Shown here in pieces: positions 1 to 9,726 of a stretch of 41,243 bases of DNA. Numbering within the stretch: the stretch's first letter is position 1; the number at the start of each line of letters is the position of its first letter. Under the pieces are notes generated by a model. That model worked only from the letters and a program-made list of their open reading frames with translations. It was not told the origin of the DNA and made no database searches. Source of the stretch: Chromatiales bacterium (GTDB taxonomy: Bacteria > Pseudomonadota > Gammaproteobacteria > SZUA-152). A program made the translations under genes and the position numbers. Where the stretch lies: assembly GCA_026982555.1 (NCBI GenBank), contig JALSGT010000150.1, positions 1 to 41,243 on the forward strand. Reading direction: 5' to 3'.

Positions 1-178
1 TCAAAATAACGTCAATTGTGCCAGCATGGCCCGCAATGGCCTCATCAACACTGTTATCGATCACTTCCTGGGCCAGATGGTTGGGGCGCTCAGTCTGGGT
101 ATACATGCCGGGGCGCTTGCGCACCGGTTCCAGGCCGCTTAATACCTCGATGGAGGCGGCATCATACTTACTGCTCAA
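1..178 (-). CDS. parE: DNA topoisomerase IV subunit B, N-terminal fragment (runs off window)
   Basis: Reverse complement reads (TTG)[58 protein letters not shown], the GyrB/ParE N-terminus with [19 protein letters not shown] typical of ParE; AGGAG ribosome-binding site upstream of TTG. Confidence 0.93.
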   Translation of the reverse strand, partial: MSSKYDAASIEVLSGLEPVRKRPGMYTQTERPNHLAQEVIDNSVDEAIAGHAGTIDVIL

Positions 179-364
179 TTCAGACTCCTAAAAAATTTTC
201 ACAGAATGGCGCAGTCTACCTGCCCCGGGCGAATGAGGCGAGACCTCAAAACGACTAAACAGACCCGTACCGTTCATCATTCAAGATGAGCCTGAAATAT
301 GCCGATATCAACATAAAATTGAAGCACTTATACCCAACAGACTCCAGTTCATCAACTCAAACGC

Positions 365-2866
365 ATGACCAATCCAAACACATCATCGCCAGCCATTAAC
401 AAAATTCGTCCACGTAACTGGGGGATCCGTCTGAAAATCGGCGTTGGCTTCGGTAGTCTGATCCTGCTCATGACGGCGGGTATGGGTATCACCCTGTTAA
501 AGCTCGATAGCGTCAAACGCACGGCGGCTTCCGCACTCGAAGAACGCCAGCCTGCGGCCAATTACTTTCAACGCCTGTCACAAAGCCTTAATCAGGCCAT
601 TGCCTTGCTCAACAGCTTTTTGTTAACAGGCGACGTGGAACACAAGGCAGGATTCAAACGAATTGCCGACGATATTGCCGACCGTCTGGACGGTGCTCGT
701 CGGCAGGATATTTTCCAAAGCCAGGGGCTCGATGACACATTACACGCATCCCAGACCCTGCTCCAGCAATACCGGAAACATGCAACAGAATTGTTTGCGC
801 TGCACGACAACAACCTGAACAATCGCGGCCTGCTGCTGGCGGGGGAAACACTGAATCCGCTGGCTATCCGTTTTCTGGGCAACATCAATGCGCTGTTGGA
901 TGATGATGACATTAATCCCGGTGATCCGCACATCGCCCAAACCTTACCCGTTTTACAGGAATTGCGTTACAACTGGGTGAGGATGATGGGGACTCTTAAT
1001 CTCTACATCACGTCCCAAAACAAAGAAACCCTGGTCAATTTCAATAACTTCAAAGAAGTTATCAGCATCCTGATGACAAAGCTGAACCGGCTGGAGGTCA
1101 ACATCGGTTTCGGTGAGATCGAGGAGATGAGTGAAATCTATTCTGCTTATCTTGAAAAGCTTCCAGCAGTACTGGCAATATTTGAAACGGGTGCCTGGCG
1201 GGCCGACACTTATCTGCTGCGAACCCAGGTACAGCCTGTCACGCATCAATTGCAAATTCTCTTCGAGGATACTGCTGATAACCTGCTCAACGCAGCATTC
1301 GACAATGGGCAGGAATTAACCCGGTCGCTCTATGAAATTCGCATCTCCTCCTTTATCGGCATGGCTCTCACATTGCTCACCGGTCTACTGTTGGCCCTCC
1401 GCTTTACTCACAGCATCGTACCGCCAATCCAGCGTTTGATGAGCGCTGCCGGTCAAGTGGCTGAAGGTGATCTCAATGCCGAAGTGATGGTAACCAGCAA
1501 TGATGAAATTGGACAGTTAGGTCATTCATTCAACACCATGGTTAACCACCTGCGCCTGGCTGCCATGACCGAACAACAAATGCTGAGTGAACTGCAAATC
1601 CTGAATCAGGATCTGGAAAACCGTGTCAATGAGCGCACCCGGGATCTCGAAGAAAGTGAAATAAAAATTCGCGCCGTGCTCGACAATATCGGCGAAGGTA
1701 TTCTTGTGCTGGATGAATCCGGCACTATTGAATCATTGAACCCGGCAGCCATGACAATTTTTGCGCTGGAGAGCGATGAAGCCATTGGCCTGCACAGCAC
1801 ATTGCTGGCCGGGGGGTATGATGTTGACAAATTTGCAGAACCGGAACAGCAAAGCGACAACCAACAACCCAAGGAATGCCTGGGTCTTCGATCCGACGGC
1901 AACACTTTTCCGATGGAAATTGTGGTATCCGGCATGCTGATTGGTCATAAACGCATGCGCGTCTGTATCGTACGCGACATCACCACCCGCAAAGAAACCG
2001 AGCAAACGCTGGCTGACGCGCAAAACCAACTGGTCGATGCGGCACACAAATCCGGTATGGCCGATATGGCCACAGGTGTGTTGCACAATATTGGTAACAT
2101 CCTCAACAGTGTCAACCTGGCCAGTGAAGAGATTCATCGCATTTCGGACAACAGCAAAATTTCCGGTCTGTTAAAAGCTTGCGACATGTTGCTGAAAAAT
2201 ACTGACAATATGAACGAATTCCTGACTCAGGATGCCCGTGGCAAAAAGCTACCCGAATATTTCATCAAGATGGGCAAGGTGCTGAATACTGAAATCAGTA
2301 GCATCCAGAAAGAGTCCAAAGAACTGATCGCCAAAACCACGATGATGAAAGAAGTCATCAGCACCCAGCAAAACTATGCCAGATCCGGTTTTCATAATGA
2401 ACAGCTCAACCTGTCTGAGCTGGTAGAAGATGCTCTGAAAATTCAGGATGCATCGCTCAAAAAATGGGGCATCAAACTGGATACGCAATTTACCAGCACC
2501 CCGGCATGTATTGGGCAAAAATCCAAACTGCTGCAAGTCATTACCAATCTGATCAAAAATGCCAAAGAAGCCATGAGTAATAATGATCAATTCAACAAAC
2601 CCAAAGAAATGCTTATTGAAACCGGTATGGCCAACGACACCGCTGTTTACCTGAAAATAAAAGACAATGGCTGCGGCATAAACAAAGAGCAGCTTACAAA
2701 AATTTTCAACCATGGTTTTACCACAAAGGAAACCGGGCACGGTTTTGGCCTGCATACCTGTGCCAATGCGATGACCGAAATGAAGGGTGCCTTGAAAGTT
2801 GACAGCAAAGGGACTCAGAAAGGCGCCTGTTTTACCGTTATCCTGCCGGTAAAAAAAGCCGCTTAA
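365..2866 (+). CDS. Membrane sensor histidine kinase (HAMP, PAS, HATPase_c) with GVLHNIGNILNSVN H-box variant
   Basis: 833 aa; N-terminal TM, periplasmic region, second TM, HAMP-like segment (PPIQRLMSAAGQVAEGDLNAEV), PAS-like segment, C-terminal NLIKNAKEAM / DNGCGI / GHGFGLH ATPase boxes. Confidence 0.93.
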   Translation: MTNPNTSSPAINKIRPRNWGIRLKIGVGFGSLILLMTAGMGITLLKLDSVKRTAASALEERQPAANYFQRLSQSLNQAIALLNSFLLTGDVEHKAGFKRIADDIADRLDGARRQDIFQSQGLDDTLHASQTLLQQYRKHATELFALHDNNLNNRGLLLAGETLNPLAIRFLGNINALLDDDDINPGDPHIAQTLPVLQELRYNWVRMMGTLNLYITSQNKETLVNFNNFKEVISILMTKLNRLEVNIGFGEIEEMSEIYSAYLEKLPAVLAIFETGAWRADTYLLRTQVQPVTHQLQILFEDTADNLLNAAFDNGQELTRSLYEIRISSFIGMALTLLTGLLLALRFTHSIVPPIQRLMSAAGQVAEGDLNAEVMVTSNDEIGQLGHSFNTMVNHLRLAAMTEQQMLSELQILNQDLENRVNERTRDLEESEIKIRAVLDNIGEGILVLDESGTIESLNPAAMTIFALESDEAIGLHSTLLAGGYDVDKFAEPEQQSDNQQPKECLGLRSDGNTFPMEIVVSGMLIGHKRMRVCIVRDITTRKETEQTLADAQNQLVDAAHKSGMADMATGVLHNIGNILNSVNLASEEIHRISDNSKISGLLKACDMLLKNTDNMNEFLTQDARGKKLPEYFIKMGKVLNTEISSIQKESKELIAKTTMMKEVISTQQNYARSGFHNEQLNLSELVEDALKIQDASLKKWGIKLDTQFTSTPACIGQKSKLLQVITNLIKNAKEAMSNNDQFNKPKEMLIETGMANDTAVYLKIKDNGCGINKEQLTKIFNHGFTTKETGHGFGLHTCANAMTEMKGALKVDSKGTQKGACFTVILPVKKAA

Positions 2867-2899
2867 AACAGACACATTAAAACACTCCGGGAGATCACA

Positions 2900-4054
2900 A
2901 TGGAACACAACACACGTATTTTGATTGTTGATGACAACGAATCCATCCATGAGGATTTTTGTAAAGTTTTAGTCCATGAACAAAATGAAGACCGCGCCGC
3001 TCTGGATGAGCTGGAAGCCGAACTGTTTGGCGATAATGGGAATGGGCTCAAAAACAACACCCCGGATGATACTTTAAAATATGAAGTCGATTCCGCACTA
3101 CAGGGCCAGGAAGCCCTGGCCATGGTGAACAAAGCGGCACAGGAAGGTCGGCCCTATGCACTGATTTTTATGGATGTACGCATGCCGCCGGGCTGGGATG
3201 GTATCGAAACGATCAGCCGCATCTGGCTAAAACATCCCTATATCGAAATGGTATTATGCACCGCCTATTCCGATTACACCTGGGATGACATTATCGAAAA
3301 ACTGGGCAGCAATGACAAACTGCTGTTTCTACGCAAGCCGTTTGATGCCATAGCCGTGCAACAAATGGCATTAAGCCTGGTAAAGAAATGGAACCTGGGT
3401 GAACAAGCCAGAAACTATGTTCAAAATCTGGAACAGGAAGTAGAACAACGCACCCTTCAGCTCAAGGACTTATTAGCTGAACTGGAAGCAAAAAATGCCG
3501 AATTGGCTGACTCCAATAACCAGCTCAAGCGTGCTGTCCTGCATGATGCGCTCACCGGCTTACCTAATCGCATACTGTTCCATGACAGACTGGAACAAGC
3601 TATCAAACTGGCCACACGCAACAAAACCCAATTTGCAGTGGCAATGATGGACCTCAACGGATTTAAGGAAATCAATGATCAGCGAGGTCATTTGTCTGGG
3701 GATTATGTCCTCAAAACCGTAGCGGACCGTATTCAGAAAACCTTGCGGAACAGCGACACCGTCGCCCGGCTTGGTGGTGATGAATTTGCCTTTGTTCTGC
3801 CAACCGTTGCCCGGGAGTCACCTGACATCGTTCTGAAAAAAATAATGTCCGCCTTTGCAGAACCCATCACCATGGATAGCAACGGTGAAAAAATCAACGT
3901 TGGTGCGAGTATCGGCATTACACTTTATCCCGACCATGGCATCGACGTTGATGCGTTAATTGGCCGCGCTGATGCAGCCATGTACACTGCAAAACGTGAT
4001 GGCAGTGGTATTTGCATGTACGGTGAAAACACTGATAAGGCCGCTACAGGTTAA
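2900..4054 (+). CDS. Response regulator receiver - GGDEF diguanylate cyclase
   Basis: RILIVDDNESIHEDF receiver start, FMDVRMPPGWDG phospho-site region, LFLRKPFD; C-terminal DALTGLPNR...VARLGGDEFAF. Confidence 0.94.
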   Translation: MEHNTRILIVDDNESIHEDFCKVLVHEQNEDRAALDELEAELFGDNGNGLKNNTPDDTLKYEVDSALQGQEALAMVNKAAQEGRPYALIFMDVRMPPGWDGIETISRIWLKHPYIEMVLCTAYSDYTWDDIIEKLGSNDKLLFLRKPFDAIAVQQMALSLVKKWNLGEQARNYVQNLEQEVEQRTLQLKDLLAELEAKNAELADSNNQLKRAVLHDALTGLPNRILFHDRLEQAIKLATRNKTQFAVAMMDLNGFKEINDQRGHLSGDYVLKTVADRIQKTLRNSDTVARLGGDEFAFVLPTVARESPDIVLKKIMSAFAEPITMDSNGEKINVGASIGITLYPDHGIDVDALIGRADAAMYTAKRDGSGICMYGENTDKAATG

Positions 4055-4194
4055 ACCTAAATTCCGCAGTTGACGGCTTCGAGGATGTATTAACATTTTG
4101 ATAAATAGCTTGTTGGGTGGTTTTGGTGCATTCACGGGTTGAATGAGTCGCTACGACCTGTAGAGCGCGTTCAACTGCAGAATCCAGGTTAAAT
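4051..4194. mobile_element. MITE-like non-coding element with imperfect ~24 bp terminal inverted repeats
   Basis: Left end TTAAACCTAAATTCCGCAGTTGAC is the imperfect reverse complement of the right end TTCAACTGCAGAATCCAGGTTAAA; related to the copy at 19582-19830. Confidence 0.55.
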
Positions 4195-4209
4195 CATCAA
4201 TAAATTGTT

Positions 4210-5568
4210 TTATGCCGAGCCATTCACGGCACGATTTTCCAGGCACACGGAAACCCGCAAACCACCCAGTGCCGAAGAACGATCCAACGTCAACTTGCCA
4301 CTGTAAATGTCCACCACATCACGCACAATAGCCAGACCCAGCCCGTGACCGGGTGCAGCTTCATCAATACGCACCCCCCGCGCCGTCAGCTGTTTGATTT
4401 CTTCATCATTGCAACCCGGGCCATCATCTTCCACCACTAACTGCAAATGGTGTTTATCACCCTGTAATTCACAACGCACCTGAGACCTGGCCCACTTGCA
4501 AGCGTTGTCCAGTAAATTGCCGATCAACTCCAACATATCATCACGATCAAAAACAAAAACCACCTCCGGTGCCCGCCAATGAATATTCAGGGGCTTTTCC
4601 TGTTCATTTCTAACGGAAAATATGCGCTGCAACACATCCACCAATACCGGCATCTCTTCCTGCGGCGAAAAACGCACACCGGGCACACCCTGCCCCATCA
4701 ATCGAGCGCGTTTCAATTCACGATCCATAAGTTGCTGAATACTGTCAGTCTGCTGTTTCAGGCTGGCCGACAAACCGGGCAATGCACGTACGTTCTCCTG
4801 TTGCCCAAGCTGGTTCAACAGACTCAATGGGCCTTTAAGGGCATGCGCAAGATTACCCAATGCATTGCGTGAACGTTGTAACCTTTCACCCAGCAGGCGT
4901 AACAGATGATTGACTTCGCGCACCAACAGCCGTACCTCAGCGGGCACTTTTTCACTTAACTGACCCACAGCTCCCTGTTGCAGGTTTTTAACCTCGTGCA
5001 AAATTTTCTCTAATGGGCGAAAAGATCGACGTATAATGTAATGCTGCACACCGAGCAATATCAGTAATGTCAATAGTGACAGCCCCGCAAAATACCAGTT
5101 GAAGCGCACCAGACTTTCCGACAATGGCGTCAGATCTTCTGCAACGGCAAGCGTAAAGCGTTGTCCCTGCTTCTGAAACCCACCCGCCCACATCAGCAAT
5201 GTCTGCCCTGCCGGCCCCTGCACATTCCATTGACGCACCTCCCCTTTGGGCAATCGTGACACAGCCAGAGACTCATCCCATAACGAACGGGAATAAAGCG
5301 TTTTATCATCACCTAATACGATAAAATAATGGCCGGAAAAGGGCTGATTGTAGATATTTGTCATACGTCCCGGTGTTAACTGCAATACCCCGTTTTCACC
5401 CACCTGCAAGGCAGACAACACACTGTCGGCATCATGCTCAAGCCGTGACTGCACAAACTCTTCACCAAATTTTTCAATTGCTCCCGCGACCAGCCACCAC
5501 AACAACAGCATTAACAGCACGACACTGGTCGCCAGCCCCAGTTGCAAGCGTTGCTGTACCGAATTCAC
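4210..5568 (-). CDS. Two-component sensor histidine kinase (PhoQ/QseC-like architecture)
   Basis: 452 aa; two TM segments, LGNLAHALKGPLSLL H-box, NLLDNACKWA N-box, GHGLGLAIV G-box; start overlaps the end of the response regulator gene. Confidence 0.93.
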   Translation of the reverse strand: MNSVQQRLQLGLATSVVLLMLLLWWLVAGAIEKFGEEFVQSRLEHDADSVLSALQVGENGVLQLTPGRMTNIYNQPFSGHYFIVLGDDKTLYSRSLWDESLAVSRLPKGEVRQWNVQGPAGQTLLMWAGGFQKQGQRFTLAVAEDLTPLSESLVRFNWYFAGLSLLTLLILLGVQHYIIRRSFRPLEKILHEVKNLQQGAVGQLSEKVPAEVRLLVREVNHLLRLLGERLQRSRNALGNLAHALKGPLSLLNQLGQQENVRALPGLSASLKQQTDSIQQLMDRELKRARLMGQGVPGVRFSPQEEMPVLVDVLQRIFSVRNEQEKPLNIHWRAPEVVFVFDRDDMLELIGNLLDNACKWARSQVRCELQGDKHHLQLVVEDDGPGCNDEEIKQLTARGVRIDEAAPGHGLGLAIVRDVVDIYSGKLTLDRSSALGGLRVSVCLENRAVNGSA

Positions 5569-6254
5569 ATTCCATCTCCATTTTTATCCGCACTTTTTTC
5601 CCCAAACACATATCCCTGCCCACGCCGGGTACGAATGCGCTCATTGCCCAGTTTGTCACGCAGGCGGCGCACATAAACCTCGATAACATTACTGTCCCGC
5701 TCCGCATCATCTTCGTAAACATGTTCTGTGAGTTTGCTTTTGGATAACACTTTGCCGGGGTGATTCATAAAATAACGCAGCAAACGAAACTCCGTACCCG
5801 TCAACACATGACAGGTACCCGTGGTATCCACCACCTCTTGACGTTCTTCGTCCAACCGCAGACCGGCTATTTCCAATAAGCCATCGGCACGCCCATCACG
5901 ACGACGAATCATCGCGTCAATACGTGCCAGCAGTTCTTCCACATGAAAAGGTTTGCCCAGATAATCATCAGCACCGGCACGCAACCCGTCAACCCGTTCA
6001 TTCCAGGCATCCCGCGCGGTAAGCACGATCACTGGCACGGTATTTTTTTGCCTGCGCCAGTCAGCCAGAACATCAAGCCCCGGTTTCTTTGGCAAACCCA
6101 GGTCGAGAATGACCACATCGTAATCCACCTCGTTGCCCATAAACTCCCCGTCAATGCCATCATGCGCCACATCCACAGCAAAGCCTGCGCGAGACAAATC
6201 CTGTTTGAGACCTGCCGCCAGGGTCTCGTCATCCTCAACCAGTAACAGCCTCAT
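5565..6254 (-). CDS. OmpR/PhoP-family response regulator
   Basis: MRLLLVEDDETLAAGL, VVILDLGLPKKPGLDVL, VLTARD, winged-helix C-terminus (DSNVIEVYVRRLRDKLG...RRGQGYVF). Confidence 0.96.
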   Translation of the reverse strand: MRLLLVEDDETLAAGLKQDLSRAGFAVDVAHDGIDGEFMGNEVDYDVVILDLGLPKKPGLDVLADWRRQKNTVPVIVLTARDAWNERVDGLRAGADDYLGKPFHVEELLARIDAMIRRRDGRADGLLEIAGLRLDEERQEVVDTTGTCHVLTGTEFRLLRYFMNHPGKVLSKSKLTEHVYEDDAERDSNVIEVYVRRLRDKLGNERIRTRRGQGYVFGEKSADKNGDGM

Positions 6255-6565
6255 CAGTCCTCCCGTTCACGTTTAATCATTTCACCGGTCTTTGCATCGA
6301 AATAAAACTCCCAGACTTCACCTTGCGCATTCAACAACTCCACTTCGTAAACATGACGCCCGTTTTTGTTTTCCAGCTCCACCGCAATCACCCGCCCGGA
6401 TTGCTCGGCTCTGGCAGCCTTGAGAATATCTTCCAGCGGTAAAATTTCACCTAACGTCATTAAACGCCGGGCCTCCTCATGATCCTCGTCACTCACACCG
6501 GGGGTCAGCACAAACAAACCCGACAAGCCCAGCAACAGCACCAACACAATTGATAAACGTTTCAT
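6254..6565 (-). CDS. PepSY domain periplasmic/lipoprotein-like protein
   Basis: Signal peptide then LPLEDILKAARAEQSGRVIAVELENKNGRHVYEVELLNAQGEVWEFYFDAKTGEMIKRERED, a PepSY pattern. Confidence 0.9.
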   Translation of the reverse strand: MKRLSIVLVLLLGLSGLFVLTPGVSDEDHEEARRLMTLGEILPLEDILKAARAEQSGRVIAVELENKNGRHVYEVELLNAQGEVWEFYFDAKTGEMIKRERED

Positions 6566-6623
6566 TAAAAGTCCTTTATTTTATCTAACCGGTTTTGTGG
6601 GAAAGGTTTTATACGACCAGCGA

Positions 6624-7211
6624 TTAATCATCCCAGTCAGCATAACCCGGTATCTTCACCTGATGTTCATTATAAGATCCCTGCGCCGCCCGTGTATGGC
6701 AAAGCTCGCAATTACTGAACGAACGCACATCGGGATTATCTTTCACCACGCGATCAGGAAGCTCGTGGTGTTTACGCTTGAAATAACGTGTTGTGCTGAT
6801 ACGCAACGGGGCATCATTCTTCGCCAACGAACGACTTATACCGCGTGACCGTTTATAGTCAGATGTATCCGCCGCGTTTTCTGTGAGATAAATGGTAAGC
6901 TGCTCGGCATCGGCAGCCTCCAATTCCGCATTTTCCGCAAAGTGATCCTCCAGCCCACCCATCAACCGCTGCCAGGAACGGGCAGGCAGCAAGCCCGGTT
7001 GATAGGGAAAATGACAGGAGCCACATTCGTCTTTGTAAAAAGCATTGTCCACCGGGGCCACATCCAGCCGGGATTGACTCCACTGGTCATTGTCCTCGTA
7101 ATCATCGTCATCACTGAGCACCATCCCGCTGATACCCACCAGCCCCAACGTAAAACCCATCGTCAATACGATGCTCCAGGTTTTGCTTTTCCTATTGTTC
7201 ATGATTGTCAC
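6624..7211 (-). CDS. Diheme cytochrome c (DHC family)
   Basis: Signal peptide; CGSCH and CELCH heme motifs; PYQPGLLPARSWQRLMGGLEDHFAENAELE typical of the diheme cytochrome c encoded next to SHP/cytochrome b561. Confidence 0.9.
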   Translation of the reverse strand: MTIMNNRKSKTWSIVLTMGFTLGLVGISGMVLSDDDDYEDNDQWSQSRLDVAPVDNAFYKDECGSCHFPYQPGLLPARSWQRLMGGLEDHFAENAELEAADAEQLTIYLTENAADTSDYKRSRGISRSLAKNDAPLRISTTRYFKRKHHELPDRVVKDNPDVRSFSNCELCHTRAAQGSYNEHQVKIPGYADWDD

Positions 7212-7243
7212 CTTTACCTTTTAACAATGAGAGTGGCTGCAAA

Positions 7244-7657
7244 CTACTGCTGACGGATAAAGCTCAGCAAGTCACCTTTCTCCTGCGGTGTGCATTCACG
7301 CCCCCAGGTCCATTTGCAATTACGTTTAAACCATTTGCGGATTTTTTTCGCACTACTCAGGCGTTCAACATTGACTGCCGGACTAAGCGGCTCGATAGTC
7401 TTACCGGTTTTCGCGTGTTTGCCGGCACTGCGTAAATCATTGCCATGACAAGTGGTACAACTGCGTGCATAACCATCCTTCTCACTCACCACTTCCTGCC
7501 GCCACAGTTGTTCACCTTTTTGTGCGCTAAACGGCCCCGCCCCACTGGCCTGATAACTAACCAGTTGCTCATCCACCACGGATGCCTGACTGGCCAACGG
7601 TACGGCAAGCAACAAAATGAACATTCCCTTACGCAAGACATCGTCGCCTGTTTTCAT
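7244..7657 (-). CDS. DUF1924 / SHP-like monoheme cytochrome c
   Basis: Signal peptide; CTTCH motif; ARSCTTCHGNDLRSAGKHAKTGKTIEPLSPAVNVERLSSAKKIRKWFKRNCKWTWGRECTPQEKGDLLSFI. Confidence 0.88.
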   Translation of the reverse strand: MKTGDDVLRKGMFILLLAVPLASQASVVDEQLVSYQASGAGPFSAQKGEQLWRQEVVSEKDGYARSCTTCHGNDLRSAGKHAKTGKTIEPLSPAVNVERLSSAKKIRKWFKRNCKWTWGRECTPQEKGDLLSFIRQQ

Positions 7658-8292
7658 GCTGCATCTTCTTCATCAACGGGCTTACGGCCATTAATCATTG
7701 ATTTAACAAGGTTTTCTTTGTGCTGGAGACTTGCGATCAGTACACCTGTCACATGAAAAAACACCAGGGCCAGCGTGGCATTGGAGAAAAACTCATGCAG
7801 CTCCTCCACCACATCCTCCCAAAACTCCCCCACCCCGGACAAACTGGCACCCAGAGGACCAGCAGATTCTTCGATGCCGTAAATGACGATACCGCTTATT
7901 GTCACCAGCACCAGTGACGACAACAGAGCAATAATCATCGCACCACCCGCAGGGTTGTGGCCCAGATAACGTCGAGGATGCTGGCCCATAATGGATTTCA
8001 GATAAGCCCACACTTCACGGGGACGCTTCACAAAATCCGTAAACCGTGCATGGCGGCTGCCCACAAGCCCCCAGATCAAGCGAAAAACCAGCAAACCGGC
8101 AACGACATAACCCGCATAAACATGCAGATCCAGCAAATCATCCTCGGTGAAATAAGCGATAAAAAAGGCACTCACCAGTGACCAATGGAATATGCGTACC
8201 AACGGATCCCACACCGTGACCTGTTTTTGCTGAACCTGCCCCTGTTGGACATCGGTGGCATCAGTATCAAACTTTGTAATCGATGTATTCAT
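7654..8292 (-). CDS. Cytochrome b561 family membrane protein
   Basis: VWDPLVRIFHWSLVSAFFIAYFTEDDLLDLHVYAGYVVAGLLVFRLIWGLVGSRHARF...; TM histidines. Confidence 0.93.
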   Translation of the reverse strand: MNTSITKFDTDATDVQQGQVQQKQVTVWDPLVRIFHWSLVSAFFIAYFTEDDLLDLHVYAGYVVAGLLVFRLIWGLVGSRHARFTDFVKRPREVWAYLKSIMGQHPRRYLGHNPAGGAMIIALLSSLVLVTISGIVIYGIEESAGPLGASLSGVGEFWEDVVEELHEFFSNATLALVFFHVTGVLIASLQHKENLVKSMINGRKPVDEEDAA

Positions 8293-8458
8293 ATCTCAAT
8301 CTCCTTTTTGCTTTTATCAGCGCTATAGTGTTGCTAAGCCTTACGCTACCCCACCAAGCTGAAGCCAAACTGAAAAAAACCGGTTTCAACGCGATTTAAC
8401 TCGCCAACCTCTTGCTGGCCTCTTTTGCAGCACAGGCACTTACACGTAAAATACGCAC

Positions 8459-9667
8459 ATGATTATTCACGCCGATATGGATGCCTTTTTTGCCTCGGTG
8501 GAAATCCGTGAGCAACCGGCACTGCGTGGCAGGCCTGTGGTCGTCGGTGGACGGGCAGAAAGCCGGGGGGTGATCGCGGCAGCCAGTTATGCCGCACGGC
8601 AATATGGCATTCGCAGTGCTATGCCCACGGCAACAGCACTCAAGCGCTGTCCCGAACTGGTTGTTTTACCAGGACGCATGGCTCTGTACAGCGAGGTTTC
8701 GCGGCACATTCAGAATATTTTTGCCCGCTACACACCTCTCATCGAACCCCTGTCGCTGGACGAAGCCTTTCTCGATGTCAACGCCAGCACCGCATTATTC
8801 GGCTCCGCTCAACACATTGCCCGTGACATCAAACAAGCTGTGCTGGATGAACTGCAACTGGTGGTCTCCATCGGCGTAGCGCCCAACAAATTTGTCGCCA
8901 AGATCGCCTCGGATGTGCAAAAACCCGATGGTTTTGTGGTGGTGGAAGCCGCAGACATACAGACATTTCTCGACCCGCTGCCGGTGTCTCGCTTATGGGG
9001 TGTCGGCAAGGTGACGGAGAAAAAGCTCCACACCCGACAGATTCACAGCATTGCAGATTTACGCCATGCCCCCGAATCGTTCATCCGTCAGCATTTCGGC
9101 CAATACGGCGAGCAACTGCGACAACTGGCCCGGGGCTATGACCCGCGCGCAGTGATTACCGAACGCGATGCCAAATCCATTTCCCACGAAACCACCTTTG
9201 CGCAAGACATCAATGATGTAGAAGTTTTGCGCGGCGCACTCTCCAGCCTCACCGAACAGGTCGCCTGGCGTATGCGCCGTCAGAACGTGAAAGGTCGCAC
9301 TGTGCAGCTCAAATTACGCTTCGATGATTTTCACACCATCACCCGCGCCCACAGTCTCAGCGCCGCCACACATCATACCCGCGACGTGTGGCGCACTGTC
9401 CTGCAATTACTGAACAAGGAAATAACCAGTGGCCTGCCGCCCATTCGGCTCATTGGCATGGGAGTGGGGGGATTTGATACCAATGAACCTCATGAACAAC
9501 TCGGCCTGTTTGATACACCACAGACTGATGATGCAACCCCAGGCATCGCCCATGACAAGGCCGGAGGCATCGATAAAGTCACCGATGACATCAACCGCCG
9601 TTTTGGTAACACGTTGTTATTACGCGCCCGGGGACTGCGGCGGCCACGACCTGCATCCACACGCTGA
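8459..9667 (+). CDS. dinB: DNA polymerase IV (Y-family translesion polymerase)
   Basis: IIHADMDAFFASVEIREQPALRGRPVVVGG, PLSLDEAFLDV, SIGVAPNKFVAKIASDVQKPDGF. Confidence 0.97.
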   Translation: MIIHADMDAFFASVEIREQPALRGRPVVVGGRAESRGVIAAASYAARQYGIRSAMPTATALKRCPELVVLPGRMALYSEVSRHIQNIFARYTPLIEPLSLDEAFLDVNASTALFGSAQHIARDIKQAVLDELQLVVSIGVAPNKFVAKIASDVQKPDGFVVVEAADIQTFLDPLPVSRLWGVGKVTEKKLHTRQIHSIADLRHAPESFIRQHFGQYGEQLRQLARGYDPRAVITERDAKSISHETTFAQDINDVEVLRGALSSLTEQVAWRMRRQNVKGRTVQLKLRFDDFHTITRAHSLSAATHHTRDVWRTVLQLLNKEITSGLPPIRLIGMGVGGFDTNEPHEQLGLFDTPQTDDATPGIAHDKAGGIDKVTDDINRRFGNTLLLRARGLRRPRPASTR

Positions 9668-9681
9668 TTCAAAACTGTTAA

Positions 9682-9705
9682 TGTGAATTAAGCGCTTAAT
9701 TCACA
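9682..9705. promoter_or_regulatory. Perfect 24-bp palindrome TGTGAATTAAGCGCTTAATTCACA between dinB and the next gene
   Basis: Direct reading: left half TGTGAATTAAGC equals the reverse complement of the right half with no spacer. Confidence 0.6.
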
Positions 9706-9726
9706 CACAGCCAACAGGAACGCATC

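Noticed and set aside
16-258. 80-aa plus-strand ORF at window start
   Set aside because: Antisense to the parE N-terminus.
2249-2950. 233-aa minus-strand ORF
   Set aside because: Fully antisense to the well-supported histidine kinase gene; no recognisable family; shadow ORF.
9682-9705. Interpretation of the 24-bp palindrome as a CRP/FNR site
   Set aside because: Half-sites TGTGA/TCACA are separated by 14 bp rather than the 6 bp of CRP sites; kept only as an unassigned palindrome.
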